Made by a program: the position numbers and the translations under genes | Notes under the pieces: generated by a model | Databases searched by the model: none | The model's input: only the letters and a program-made list of their open reading frames with translations | Told to the model about the DNA's origin: nothing | Assembly: GCA_963920575.1 (NCBI GenBank) | Contig: OY986970.1 | Span: 26,245,869 to 26,309,868 of the forward strand | DNA from: Narthecium ossifragum | Lineage: Eukaryota > Streptophyta > Magnoliopsida > Dioscoreales > Nartheciaceae | DNA length: 64,000 nt | Direction of reading: 5' to 3' | Shown here: piece after piece, positions 35,463 through 45,666 of the stretch | Numbering within the stretch: position 1 is the stretch's first letter | How the letters are laid out: the number at the start of each line of letters is the position of its first letter

Positions 35463-36237
35463 TTATGGTGACTCTGTTTTAAAACTTGCATGGTGGCCGA
35501 GTGTATATATAAGGAGAGAAGAACGGTGAAAGGAGGAGAAGGATAGCCAAGATGGCTAAAGATCTTGGGTAGGTGGAGGAGGACAAGGAGAGAACAAAGT
35601 TATAGTTTTATATATGCATGTCTATATATACTAGGAAAGTTATAGCTGCATGTGTGCCATCGAGGAAGTATGCAAAGATCGCAAGAGTTCAGACAATCAT
35701 CACGCTCGGAGGGATCCCGTGGTCTCGGATAGTTGATCAGGTCCGGCGCAACAGATCCAACGGCCCTAGTATTGCCATGATCGTCTTCTAAACCAAATCT
35801 CATCATAAACATGCGTCACTTGTGGCTCGATGCTGCCATTCCAGTACAGGTATGGCATGAAGGCGGCGGTGAGAGGATGATTGAATCATGAGAAAGGAAG
35901 AGATGCGAGAAGGTGGTGATTAATGAGGAGGAGGTCTTTGAGAGATCACGAGGAGGTTGAGCTTCTTATGCAAATCCGTCGTCATGCCATCATGTTGGCC
36001 TGGGCGTGTTCAATCTCATTCACCGGTGACGACGATGAGGACCACCAAGCATGGCTGGGAAGGTCAAGAGAGAGGGAATGATGCTAACATGGCAAAAATA
36101 GATTAAAACTAGTCAAAATCGACATAAATTGGTCAAAATTGCTCTAATTTAGTCTTATTCCTTGGATCAGCTAATGACACTTGGACCGAAGGATTGCATT
36201 AGGCCGGTTCGGAAAGCCCAACGATTCAATTCAAGAA
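35463..36237. other. intergenic gap between two transposons
   Basis: No gene or clear repeat boundary is seen. Moderately GC-rich up to 36060, then AT-rich. A few short open frames lack any recognisable motif. Confidence 0.45.
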
Positions 36238-36929
36238 TGAAAAATTTGTATTTTGATACTATGTAATTTTGATGAATCGCAGCCCAGTACCTCCATCTAT
36301 TGGAAACGCTCTCAGATATCTTCAAGTTTGCAAACCGCGCATCTTAATTAGTATCAAAGTCCATGCGCCGTTTGTGGTACTTGACGGAAACCGAGGCACG
36401 TGAGCGGTTGGTTTGGCGTTTTTGCACTTTGATACCCTATAGTTTCAGGGAGTGGCAATTTACTACTTCTAGTTTAGAAAATATAATTTAGTACCCTTTG
36501 ATACCCTGGGTCTGCATGACATGATGACAAGGATGGCCGGGCCTTTGGCTGCCTTGACGACCTCGATGATGAGGAGCGTCTGCTGGCCGGGTAGGAGGAG
36601 GTCGACACAGTCGACACGTTGAGGTAGCCAGGTTGGTACATCATCTGGGGTTAGACCTTATAACGCGATGTCATATAAAAGGTAGGGTACTAAATTACAT
36701 TTTTTTAAAACTAAAGGGTAATGAACTACCATTCCATGAAACTACATGGTATCAAAGTGCTCACGTACGAAACATGAGCGATTTCCGTCAAGTGCCACAG
36801 ACGACGTCTGGGGTTTGGTACTAAGACGCGCAATTTGAAAACTCAAGGGTATGTAGGAGCGTTTCCAATAGATGGAGGTATTGGATCGCGGTTCACCCAA
36901 AGTACTGGGTACTAAAATGCAATTTACCC
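36238..36929. mobile_element. long-inverted-repeat (MULE-like) element A
   Basis: The left arm (about 36238-36500) and right arm (about 36640-36929) are inverted copies of each other over more than 200 bp, with imperfect identity. Matching blocks include CTCCATCTATTGGAAACGCTC on the left and its complement on the right. The arms enclose a spacer of about 140 bp that holds a beta-xylosidase gene fragment. Long inverted repeats plus captured host sequence are typical of Pack-MULEs. The ends are blurred and no convincing 9-bp duplication is seen. Confidence 0.7.
36508..36627 (-). pseudogene. captured GH3 beta-xylosidase fragment, copy A
   Basis: On the minus strand 40 codons are open. The fragment includes VDLLLPGQQTLLIIEVVKAA followed by KGPAILVIMSC. 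This matches, from memory, the conserved region of plant beta-D-xylosidases/arabinofuranosidases (glycoside hydrolase family 3) with LLLPG-x-Q-Q-x-L-V and GP-x-x-L-V-x-MSGGP. The MSGG motif has decayed to MSCR. There is no start, stop or splice context, so it is a transposon-borne gene scrap. Confidence 0.7.
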
Positions 36930-37079
36930 ATCATGAATTTTTAAAGTCCAAAGACTTGAAAACGACTTCAGCAATCTCAGAAATGAAATGCATATTTAAG
37001 CCTTGTCAAAAACAATGGAAGCATGGCACACGCGATGGAGCCACTACCATTTCTTTAAGGAAAAATTGCATTTGGTACC

Positions 37080-37550
37080 TTGTATTTTTGGTGAATCGTA
37101 GTTCAGTAACTCCATCTATTGGAAACGCTCTGAGATACCTTGAAGTTTGCAAACCGCGCGTCTTAGTACCAAAGCTCGGATGTTGTCTGTGACACTTCAT
37201 GGAAACCGCTCACGTGCGAGGTTGGTTTGGGGTTTTTCCACTTTAATACCATGTAGTTTCAGAGAGTGTAAATTTACTACCCTATAGTTTAGAAAATGTA
37301 ATTTAGTAACATTTGGTACCTTGTATTTTTGGTGAATCGTAGTTCAGTAACTCCATCTATTGGAAACGCTCTGAGATACCTTGAAGTTTGCAAACCGCGC
37401 GTCTTAGTACCAAAGCTCGGATGTTGTCTGTGACACTTCATGGAAACCGCTCACGTGCGAGGTTGGTTTGGGGTTTTTCCACTTTAATACCATGTAGTTT
37501 CAGAGAGTGTAAATTTACTACCCTATAGTTTAGAAAATGTAATTTAGTAC
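37080..37550. repeat. two-copy tandem duplication, 241-bp period
   Basis: The left arm of element B occurs twice in tandem, starting at TTGTATTTTTGGTGAATCG at 37080 and again at 37321. By eye the two copies are identical over about 230 bp; the first difference is TAGTAAC versus TAGTACC near 37309/37550. Such identity implies a recent duplication or gene conversion. Confidence 0.9.
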
Positions 37551-37566
37551 CATTTGATACTCTGGA

Positions 37567-37683
37567 TCCGCCGGACATGATGACGAGGATGACCAGGTCT
37601 TTAGCTACCTTTGCGACCTCGTTGATGGGGAGCGTCTACTGGCCGGAGAGGAGGAGGTAAACGTGATCGATACGTTGAGGTAG
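37567..37683 (-). pseudogene. captured GH3 beta-xylosidase fragment, copy B
   Basis: Same fragment as at 36508-36627, 39 codons on the minus strand. It reads IDHVYLLLSGQ, then an in-frame TAG where copy A has a Gln codon, then TLPINEVAKVAKDLVILVIM and SGG. Copy B keeps the MSGG motif that copy A lost, so each copy has decayed independently from a common captured sequence. Confidence 0.7.
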
Positions 37684-37878
37684 CCAGACTGGTATACCGT
37701 CTGGGGTCAGGCCTTGTAACGCACCGTCATATAAAAGGTAGGGTACTAAATTACATTTTCTAAAGTAAATGACAGTAAATTACCACTATCTGAAACTTCA
37801 GGATATCAAAGTGCTCATGTGCGAGACACGTAAGCGGTTTCCGTCAATTGTCACACTGTGTCTGGGTTTTGGTACTAA

Positions 37879-40145
37879 GGGTCCGTTTGGGCGTGCATTC
37901 ATGCAGTCCAAACGCACTTTTTTTGGACCGAACGCATCCACGTTCACAAAAACCCCGTTTGAGAATAATAGTAGACTGGTGGGGACCACGCCAAAACGAA
38001 ATCAGAGAGGAAGCAGTTTATAGGTGCTTCCATTTGGCCGCACCTTGGCTGTGGCGTAACAAACACAGAAACTAAATAACAAACTAATATTTTACATTGT
38101 ACATTTGGAAATAAATGCACACCCAAACAACAAATTACATAAACACACTTTTCTATCACAGTTATTAACGTGTCATACCAAATAATTTTTAAACCGTTAT
38201 CGTACCTCACCACAGTTTATAAACACAACACACCTCATCACGGTCATAAAAAATAGGGGGATTTGTTGTTTAGTTCCATAAGTGACCTCAACTTGTTATT
38301 TAGTCTCCTATAACAGTTCTTAAGTGTTTTAGTACCCATAATATCAATAAAAGAATACAATACCCAGAAAAAAGGTAGTTATTATCCCAGAAAAAAGGTA
38401 GGAAAACTGGGAAGTAACTACCAATATTTGTAGTTACTTCTCATAATTGTAGTTACTTTTCTGAAATTTGTAGTTACTTTTCCATAAAAAACGTAGAAAA
38501 ACTGGGAAGTAACTACCAATATTGGGAAGTTACTTCCCATAAAAAAAGGTAGGGAAAGGTAGGAAAACTGGGAAGTAACTACCAATATTTGTAGTTACAT
38601 CCCGTAATTGTAGTTACTTTCCCATAATTTGTAGTTACTATCCAAAAAAAAAAGATAGGAAAACTGGAAAGTAACTACCAATATTTGTAGTTACTTCCCA
38701 TAATTGTAGTTACTTTTTCATAATTTGTAATTACTAACGCAAAAAAAGGTAGGAAAACTGGGAAGTAACTACCAATATTTGCAGTTACTTCCCGTAATTG
38801 TAGTTACTTTCCATAATTTGTAGTTACTATCGCAGAAAAAATGTAGGAAAACTGGAAAGTAACTACCAATATTTGTAGTTACTTCCCATAATTGTAGTTA
38901 CTTTTCCATAATTTGTAGTTACTATCGCAAAGAAAAGGTAGGAAAACTGGGAAGTAACTACCAATATTTGTAGTTACTTCCCATAATTGTAGTTACTTTT
39001 CCATAATTTGTAATTACTAACGCAGAAAAAAGGTAGGAAAACTGGGAAGTAACTACCAATATTTGTAGTTACTTCCTATAATTGTAGTTACTTTTCATAA
39101 TTTGTAGCTACTATCGCAGAAAAAATGTAGGAAAATTGGAAAGTAACTACCAATATTTGTAGTTACTTTCCATAATTGTAGTTACTTTTCCATAATTTGT
39201 AGTTACTATCACAAAAAAGGTAGGAAAACTGAGAAGTAACTACCAATATTTGTAGTTACTTCCCATAATTGTAGTTACTTTCCATAATTTGTAGTTACTA
39301 TCGCAGAAAAAATCTAAGAAAACTGGAAAGTAACTACCAATATTTGTAGTTACTTCCCATAATTGTAGTTACTTTTCCATAATTTGTAGTTACTATCGCA
39401 AAAAAGGTAGGAAAACTGAGAAGTAACTACCAATATTTGTAGTTACTTCCCATAAATTGGTGATTACTTTCCAATATTTGGTAATCACTTTCATTATTTT
39501 GTAGTCACATCCCAATATTTGGTAATCACTTCCCAATATTTAGTAATTACTTTTAAAAAAAATTCCGCAAAATTTCTATATTTCATTAATTTTCCCTACT
39601 TTTATGCCATTTTCCCAATTTTTTCGCATATTTTCCTATTTCCCATTAAGTTTTTTTACTTTTCAGTAATTTCCTTTTTTTACCATTAATGCCTGCTCCC
39701 AAAAAAAATCCAAATTTTTTTTTATATTTTCTGATATTTTTTTATACTTTTCTACCATTTTTTCTCATTTTTTCCGGCAATTTTCCTATTTTCTGGTATT
39801 TTCCATCTATTTTCCAGTATTTTCGTTTTTACTATTAATGCCCCCATTAATGCATGCATCCCTTTCATGTATTGGGAATAGATGTATATATTCCAAACCA
39901 CTCTAATTAATGGCAACCACCTAATTCAAAAGTTAACCATCCATCTCTCATTTAAAAAAATACATAAAGGGTACTTTAGAGATAAAAAAGTACAGCTGTC
40001 CAAAAAGGGATTAAATGGCTTAAAATCTTTCAAGGAGACTATACAGCAAATAAAGTCTCCAAAAGAGACTAAACACCAATTTTTCGTAAAAAATACAACG
40101 CACAACCAAACGGAGCATAAGATGAATGAAGAGCCAAACGGAGCA
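37879..40145. mobile_element. PIF-like element nested in element B
   Basis: The left end GGGTCCGTTTGG and the inverted right end TGCTCCGTTTGG are similar, and TAA lies outside both (37876-37878 and 40146-40148). It interrupts the right arm of element B. The right-end sequence CCAAACGGAGCATAAGATG is present twice in tandem (about 40110-40150), so the exact right border is uncertain, and about 45 bases of the host arm seem lost at the junction. No transposase is present; the core is the hairpin satellite plus AT-rich sequence. Confidence 0.6.
38365..39465. repeat. hairpin-forming tandem satellite, about 12 copies
   Basis: Units of about 92-98 bp repeat through this interval. Each contains the inverted repeat GGGAAGTAACTAC / GTAGTTACTTCCC around a CAATATTT loop, a potential 13-bp stem with 8-base loop. 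This is followed by further GTAGTTAC words separated by ATAATT spacers, and then an A-rich linker with GGTAGGAAAACTG. Copies differ by a few substitutions and small indels. The words GTAGTCAC / GTAATCAC degrade at the right end (39465-39550). Confidence 0.93.
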
Positions 40146-40430
40146 TAAGATGGATGCAGTTAATAGATCGCGGTTCAACCAAAATGCAATTTACGCTTTC
40201 TTCGATGCCACCATCATTTCCACCGCCGATAAGGCGATAAGCTTGTTGCGGGGTTCTCGCACGGCTTTGTCCTCCACGTACTAAGCTCTTTCTTTCCCAT
40301 GTCTCGGCCGTGCCGTCCTCCGGCATCAGCGATTGCCAAGAAGCCCATCACCCTCCATAGCATAGTATACCATCCATGGTATAGCGAAGCGTGTTTCTGG
40401 GTTGCCCAAGAGTAGCAACCCTCAGCGGCC

Positions 40431-42172
40431 ATGTCGAGCTTGCGGGCTATCCTCTCACCCATCTCCATCAGCCAACCCTTCTCCCCCCGGATTCCCAAGC
40501 CTCCATCCACCACCACCACCACCAACGCTGCCGAGTTGGGAAAGCACCTCTCGCTGTCTCCTAATCCATCGCCCTCCTCTTCCTTTGAGGAGGAGATCGA
40601 GGAGCTAGAGCACAGCGGTCACGCGGCCTCCATAGACCGGCGCATGCTGCGGGACCAGAAGCGCCTGAGCGAGCTCAGTAGCTGGGGCATCGGCGGCCCC
40701 TGCCACCTCTTCCTCGAGGTCTCCCGCCCCTCCCACCTCCTCTTCGCCATCAGGTCGACACCCGTTTTTCTCTCCCGCATTCCATCAAACACCTCATGCT
40801 AGATGGTCTAATCGAGATTTGTATAGGTATTGTGAGGCTAGAGACATGCCGTTCATGGTGATCGGCAAGGGGTCCAATTGCCTGTTCGACGACCGGGGTT
40901 TCGAGGGGCTGGTGATGCTGAACCGTCTGGAACAGCCGGCGGTCGAGGTGATCGGGCCCGGCGCTTTCCGGGTGGGCAGCGGGTACCCTTTCAACCGTCT
41001 CGGCGCGCAATTATCCGCCCAGGGCCTCTCAGGACTGGAGTTCGCCGCCGGCGTCCCCGGCACCGTCGGCGGCGCCGCCTTCATGAACGCCGGCGCCGAT
41101 GGGCAGGTCAGATCGTCGCACCTGAAAGACCGCCCCGTTTCCTATAAAAGAAAGGCTCTTAATTTAAGATCCGTGCATGCAAACAGGAGACCGGGGACGT
41201 GATCGAGAGCGTGGAGATGGTGACGATGGATGGGAGCGTGCGGGTGATGGGGCGGGAAGAGATGGCATTTGGATACCGCTGGTCGTCGTTCCAGGAGATG
41301 GAGGATCTGGTGGCCATCGTCGCCGTCACGTTCCAGCTAACGCCGGCGGCCTGCGCGCGGGAGCGGCAGAAGGTCTTCTTGGAGAGGTAATTAAATCTGC
41401 TAGCAATCTTTAGTTTGGGTCTGCGCTTACCTATCTGCCTTGTCTAATTGTTACACTATTGATCTAAACACGTCCTTTGTCAACGGCTTAAGCTTTAAAG
41501 TTGAGTGATTAAAATAACATAATATTATATTGTTTTGAGTTCGTCGACGGTTGAGATCAGCTTTCTTTTTCTATTCAAAAAAATAAATAACTAGAATAAA
41601 AAAAAATTGATCTCAATCGCCCGATGAAGCTTCAATGGACCCCGTAGTTGATGAACTGTCTGTAGTTGATGAAGTAGTGCAGGCCCCTGGACAGCAGTGA
41701 GCGTCCTGTCTAACCCCCACATGATTCTTGATGTACTCTTTCTTGTTCACCAATGTGCTCATTTGGGAGCTCTTGTGAGTGAATCAAGTGCATGGTTCTA
41801 GCCTATCTGCTATGCTAGATGATATCCTTATAACTGCTGCTGTTTGGCTGTGTTACTTGCAGGCGAAGGGAGTCTCAGCCGATCGGAGAACGCAGCGCTG
41901 GGTCTGTGTTCAGGAACCCTTTGGGAGCGGGGATATCGGCGGGGGAGCTGATCGATTTGGCCGGTTTGAAAGGATTCGCGATGGGAGGCGCCATGGTTTC
42001 AGAGCTCCATGCTAATTTCTTTATCAACTTCAATGGCTCTACTTCAGGGGACATGCTGGCACTCATCAACTTTGTGAAGGAGAGGGTGTTTCAGATGTTT
42101 GGTATAGAACTCAAGGAGGAGATAAGATATGTGCCTTACTGTGTTGCATCACATCAAAAGAAGTGGTATTAG
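40431..42172 (+). CDS. murB: UDP-N-acetylenolpyruvoylglucosamine reductase (MurB), plastid type
   Basis: Four exons: 40431-40753, 40827-41106, 41187-41386, 41863-42172; phases close, giving 370 residues. MurB is the FAD enzyme that reduces UDP-GlcNAc-enolpyruvate to UDP-MurNAc in peptidoglycan synthesis. Seen here: a Ser/Pro/Thr-rich, acid-poor N-terminus of about 55 residues that looks like a chloroplast transit peptide; [10 protein letters not shown] at the core start; FAD-binding GKGSN (121-125); [14 protein letters not shown] (185-198); FGYRWSSF with Tyr231; SAGSVFRNP with the proton-donor Ser at about 282; and EEIRYV with Glu at about 354, in place of the bacterial E-V-R-F-I. All known catalytic positions are thus retained. 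Plant MurB homologues descend from the plastid ancestor; what they do in flowering plants without a visible plastid wall is unclear. Bacterial enzymes are about 300-340 residues, so the core is full length. Confidence 0.93.

Positions 42173-42175
<3 letters not shown>

Positions 42176-42204
<29 letters not shown>
42176..42204. repeat. AT dinucleotide microsatellite
   Basis: About 14 AT/TA units lie directly after the MurB stop codon, in its 3' untranslated region. Confidence 0.95.
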
Positions 42205-43499
42205 CTTGGTGATTCAATTCACTGGCAAGATGAAGTTCTTTCAGCATTGCTATATGCATTTCTTTTTCTGATGAGTTCAGAATATTTACAGACTCAATAC
42301 AATATATAGATAGGATTGGTTAACATGTCCAGACTAACACCTTCCTAGCCCTTCGACAAGCTTGAGTTACATCATCGGCTCTCGCATTACTGATTCTTGA
42401 TATATAAAGGAACAATACAGAATTGAAAAGAAAGAACATGCAGTCAGATACCCTTCGTCATACCTTCTAGATCATGGGGCCAACCCCCATACCATTCAAA
42501 AATCGAACTGCAGATAATGAGCATGTTTTGGATATGCAATTCAGCACTACGTTTGTTGAAAGGTTTCACTGACCAGCATGCTTCGAAATACTATAGAGAG
42601 AATAAAAATTTACATCGTTTTGTGTTTTCATTACAAGACGGCCGATTCCTTACAAGATAAGTAGGAGATCCCTTATGATTAAGGATTTCATACTTATCCT
42701 GTAAGGAATCCCTACTCATGAGCGAGAATTCTTTAGTTATGAGGAGGGCTTGAGTGGAAAATGGAGTTCTCTAAAGAAAGTGAATTTGACATGCAAATTT
42801 TTCTTGGAAGAATGGCTGCAAAGCTTCATCCTGATAATAACGAAAGTGGTAGTGATTGCTAGGAACATGTGCAGCTAATTAAAGATATAAATGGTTTATA
42901 ATGTCCTTAAATATAAAAATTTTCCCTTTGTTTGCCTAAAGAATGAACTACTTTCCTTCCCTTTGGGCCAATTTTAGTCCCTATCTTCCATCATGTAGAT
43001 CACAAAAAATGAACAATTAGAACTGAAATCGATGTACACATTAACAAGTAGAAAAGATTAGTTACTTGCATTAAAATCATCGCGGCTTTGATCAGACAAA
43101 AGTAAATTTTTATCACTGATGAGCTAACCATGCACCCATTACAAGTAATTTTGGAAGAGGAAATTAAGAGCTTGTGACATTTCATGTTATTTGTATCCCC
43201 CTTTTAAGAATATTTTGCACATCACATTGCAAGTGTGAGTCGTATAAGCCAAGCATTTCAAGCTACCATTACGACTCAGAAATAAGCTACATATATTTCA
43301 CGCTTTCTATTCTTTTTTGTGGATATCCATGCTACATCACACATTTCACATGCGAGCCATCTAAAGCCCACCAGACCTTCTTGCAAAGTAGCTAGCTAGT
43401 TAGTTTCATATTATAACTTCATGCATCCTCTGCCTGTCCAACAGCTTAAAAGGCCAACATTGATCACAGAACAGCGCGCACCTTGCAATTAGTTCACCC
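42205..43499. other. intergenic region upstream of 8-cysteine protein
   Basis: No gene is seen. It holds a hairpin-forming inverted repeat at 42644-42710 and otherwise AT-rich sequence. The promoter of the next gene must lie near the right end; CTTAAAAGG at about 43446 is a weak TATA candidate. Confidence 0.5.
42644..42710. repeat. 67-bp imperfect hairpin
   Basis: GATTCCTTACAAGATAAGTA at the left pairs with its complement at the right (ending ACTTATCCTGTAAGGAATC), with further pairing of GGAGATCC to GGATTTC inward. The predicted stem is about 28 bp with few mismatches and a small loop. It could be a tiny foldback element or a small-RNA precursor; no known microRNA sequence is recognised in it. 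Confidence 0.7.
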
Positions 43500-43913
43500 A
43501 TGGCGAAGAAAACTCAACCATTCTTGTGCAACATATCAATGGTTATTGCCATGCTCGTCTTCCTTCTGATAAGCAGCATTGGCATGCAAGCTACGGCTCA
43601 AACTCTATGTTATTCCCAGTTCGCTTTGGCTAACGAGGCTTGTAATTTTCTACGTGCAACCACGGTGGAGCCGCGACATGAAAACGAGCAGCGTCGGCAC
43701 CATGGTGACGACGACGACGACGACGGCGGTGAGGAGGGTGATGATAATGGCAGGGACTCAGCATGTTGCCGGAGGCTCACTGGCATCGACAACGCTTGTG
43801 TATGCCAGGTGCTTGCTCGGCTCCCGCAGTTCATCACCAAGCCCAAGCATGCCATCACTTTGACTCCTGAGAAAGGTTGTGAGGTGTCTTTCCAGTGTGA
43901 TGGAAGCACTTAA
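43500..43913 (+). CDS. secreted 8-cysteine-motif protein (nsLTP-like)
   Basis: Single exon, 137 residues. Residues 1-34 form a signal peptide (MVIAMLVFLLISSIGM core, likely cleaved after ATAQ). The mature part has eight Cys in the order C-C-CC-CxC-C-C at residues 37, 48, 89, 90, 100, 102, 127 and 133. That is the disulfide pattern of the lipid-transfer/2S-albumin/trypsin-inhibitor superfamily, and the CC-9-CxC spacing is canonical. The loop between Cys2 and the CC pair is unusually long (40 residues) and carries a His/Arg patch followed by a run of Asp/Glu/Gly (about 69-83). The protein should be extracellular. Lipid binding is plausible but not certain, because the short Cys7-Cys8 spacing and the insert are unlike typical nsLTPs. 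Confidence 0.85.
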   Translation: MAKKTQPFLCNISMVIAMLVFLLISSIGMQATAQTLCYSQFALANEACNFLRATTVEPRHENEQRRHHGDDDDDDGGEEGDDNGRDSACCRRLTGIDNACVCQVLARLPQFITKPKHAITLTPEKGCEVSFQCDGST

Positions 43914-44539
43914 TTGATGGGAGGCAAAAGGAATTAATGCATTAGTACGTCTAGCTAGCTAGCTTCTTATGGATCATAAACAATAGTACGCTTTTTATAT
44001 GAAAATTTCAGAATTGAAGGCAAAGCAATAATCATATAGCTATCCCCTCTTCTTTCCATCTAAGTTGTTGATGAAATTAGTTCCTTTCAATCTAAACAAT
44101 TTTCAAGATAATTTCCTACACTCTTTAGCTTTTAGTGAATATCCGTTCAAGTATTTATTTTTCCCTCTTTGATCTAGATGGCCATTTCATTTCGTGTTGG
44201 AAAATTGCTTCATCGTCTGGGTCGCAATTGGCTACAATTGGATATAAACATGCTTTATGCCTTATATCTCCCAGATCAACAGCTAAACATAGACCCTTTG
44301 ATATAACACACCTGAAATACAGAAGACAGGGGAAAATCTTATGACAAATCATAATTGAAGTAGAAAGCTATACAACAAGATCTCAAGCTCATGTAAACAT
44401 CAACAACAACTGAAGTATAAAAAAAGCTGTAAAGGTCATGGGGAAGATCCTCAAGGGCCTGCTGAACCCCTGTTGATTTCGAGAGACCTGCACATGCACC
44501 TATAGCTGCAACCTGCATGATTCCCTTGGTGAGCCGTAA
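43914..44539. other. intergenic sequence
   Basis: No gene is seen. The first 100-200 bases are probably the 3' untranslated region of the 8-cysteine gene. The open frames here lack motifs. Confidence 0.5.
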
Positions 44540-45666
44540 GAGCATTCCCAATAGATTCCCCATCACATTCTCTATCTCTAAATTTAGAGAATATGATTAG
44601 AAAGTGTTGTCCAACAGATTCCTTATCTCTATAGTCATTCCCTATCCCACTCCCTAAAACCAACTAGGTTCCCTAAATTATATCTTAAAATAATATTATT
44701 TTATGTTCTCTACTCAACCACGTCAGCTTCGGAGTGGGAGAGGCCGGGCGGCGAAGGGCTGCGACGAAGGTGCATTGAGCGGTGGCCGAGGGAGGCGGCG
44801 CGTCACACGGAGGCCACGGGTGGCGTTGTCCTTGGCGGGGCGAGACCGTGGGTGGCGCAGGGTCGCGATCGGAGGAAGGAGGCCATCGGTGTGAGGGCTC
44901 AAGGCCAAGCGATGAACGGTGGGGGGCCTCTGGAGGTGGCAGAGCAGTCAGGGTGGCGAGCGGCTGGCGGCGTTGGCGGCGGCTACAAAGGAGAAGAGGG
45001 CGCAGGCAAAGAATGAGGGAGGCTGGAGTGAGATCGAGAGAGGGAGGAGTGACGAGAGAGAGGAGTGGGGAAGAAGGGAAGGGGGCAGCTGGCTAAAATA
45101 GGATAGGAGAGAGTCCGAGTGGGAGGAGGAGGAAGGAGGGGGGAGTTCTGACGGCGGTAGGAGAAGGGGAAAGAGGAAGGAGGAGAGGCGGTGGAGGTGG
45201 GAGTTAGGAAAAGAGACAAAAGGAAGGAGGAGAAAGGAGGAAGGGAGGCGGCAGTGAGCCGAGCAAGACCGTTTGGGGGCAATGGGGTCGCGGCTGAGCT
45301 ACGCAGTGGGCTAGGTGGCGACCGGGGGCGCGAGCAGGCGGCCTTGGGCCACTACCTCTCCACGAGGGAGGTGGTGCGAGGGTTGAACGGCCAGAGTTGA
45401 GGAAGAAGAAGGAGAAGGGGGCCATGGCGACGGAAGGAGAAGAAAGAGGAAGAAGGTGGAGAGAGAGAGAAGAGGGGTTAATTTGTTGGTGATAAAGTTA
45501 GGAAGGAGGTGCACTGGATGGTGATTAAATTTTAAAGCTTCTAATATAGGAAATCAATATAGGGAATCTGTTAGTTTTACAAGTCAAAAAGTAATTCCCT
45601 ATATTAGAGAATGTCATCATATCACATTAAAGCAGGGATAATGATAGGGAAATTGTTGATATGCTC
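44540..45666. mobile_element. non-autonomous PIF-like element, GA-rich core
   Basis: Ends GAGCATTCCCAATAGATTCC and (inverted) GAGCATATCAACAATTTCCC share the GAGCAT terminus and are followed by matching CTCTA(A/T)-type subterminal words. TAA lies outside both ends (44537-44539 and 45667-45669). The core (44710-45480) is a GC-rich and strongly G/A-biased sequence without a transposase. The GAGCAT terminus and TAA target are shared with the transposase-bearing element at 16213-18777, which suggests the same broad family. Confidence 0.75.

Larger units (their letters stand above)
37059..40196. mobile_element. long-inverted-repeat (MULE-like) element B, interrupted
   Basis: A second copy of the element-A family. 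The left end GGAAAAATTGCATTTGG matches the inverted right end (TGCAATTTACGC at 40185-40196). Nine-base flanks TTTCTTTAA (37050-37058) and TTTCTTCGA (40197-40205) agree at 7 positions and may be a decayed MULE duplication. The left arm is tandemly duplicated (241-bp period), the centre carries a beta-xylosidase fragment, and the right arm is split by another element at 37879-40145. It ends about 235 bp upstream of the MurB start codon. Confidence 0.7.

Noticed and set aside
38365..39465. Regularly spaced repeats resembling a CRISPR array
   Set aside because: The spacers are as conserved as the repeats, the DNA is plant nuclear, and there are no cas genes; it is a tandem satellite.
44703..45514. 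Multiple Gly/Arg-rich open frames
   Set aside because: Compositional artefacts of the GC/GA-rich core of a non-autonomous PIF-like element; no motif.
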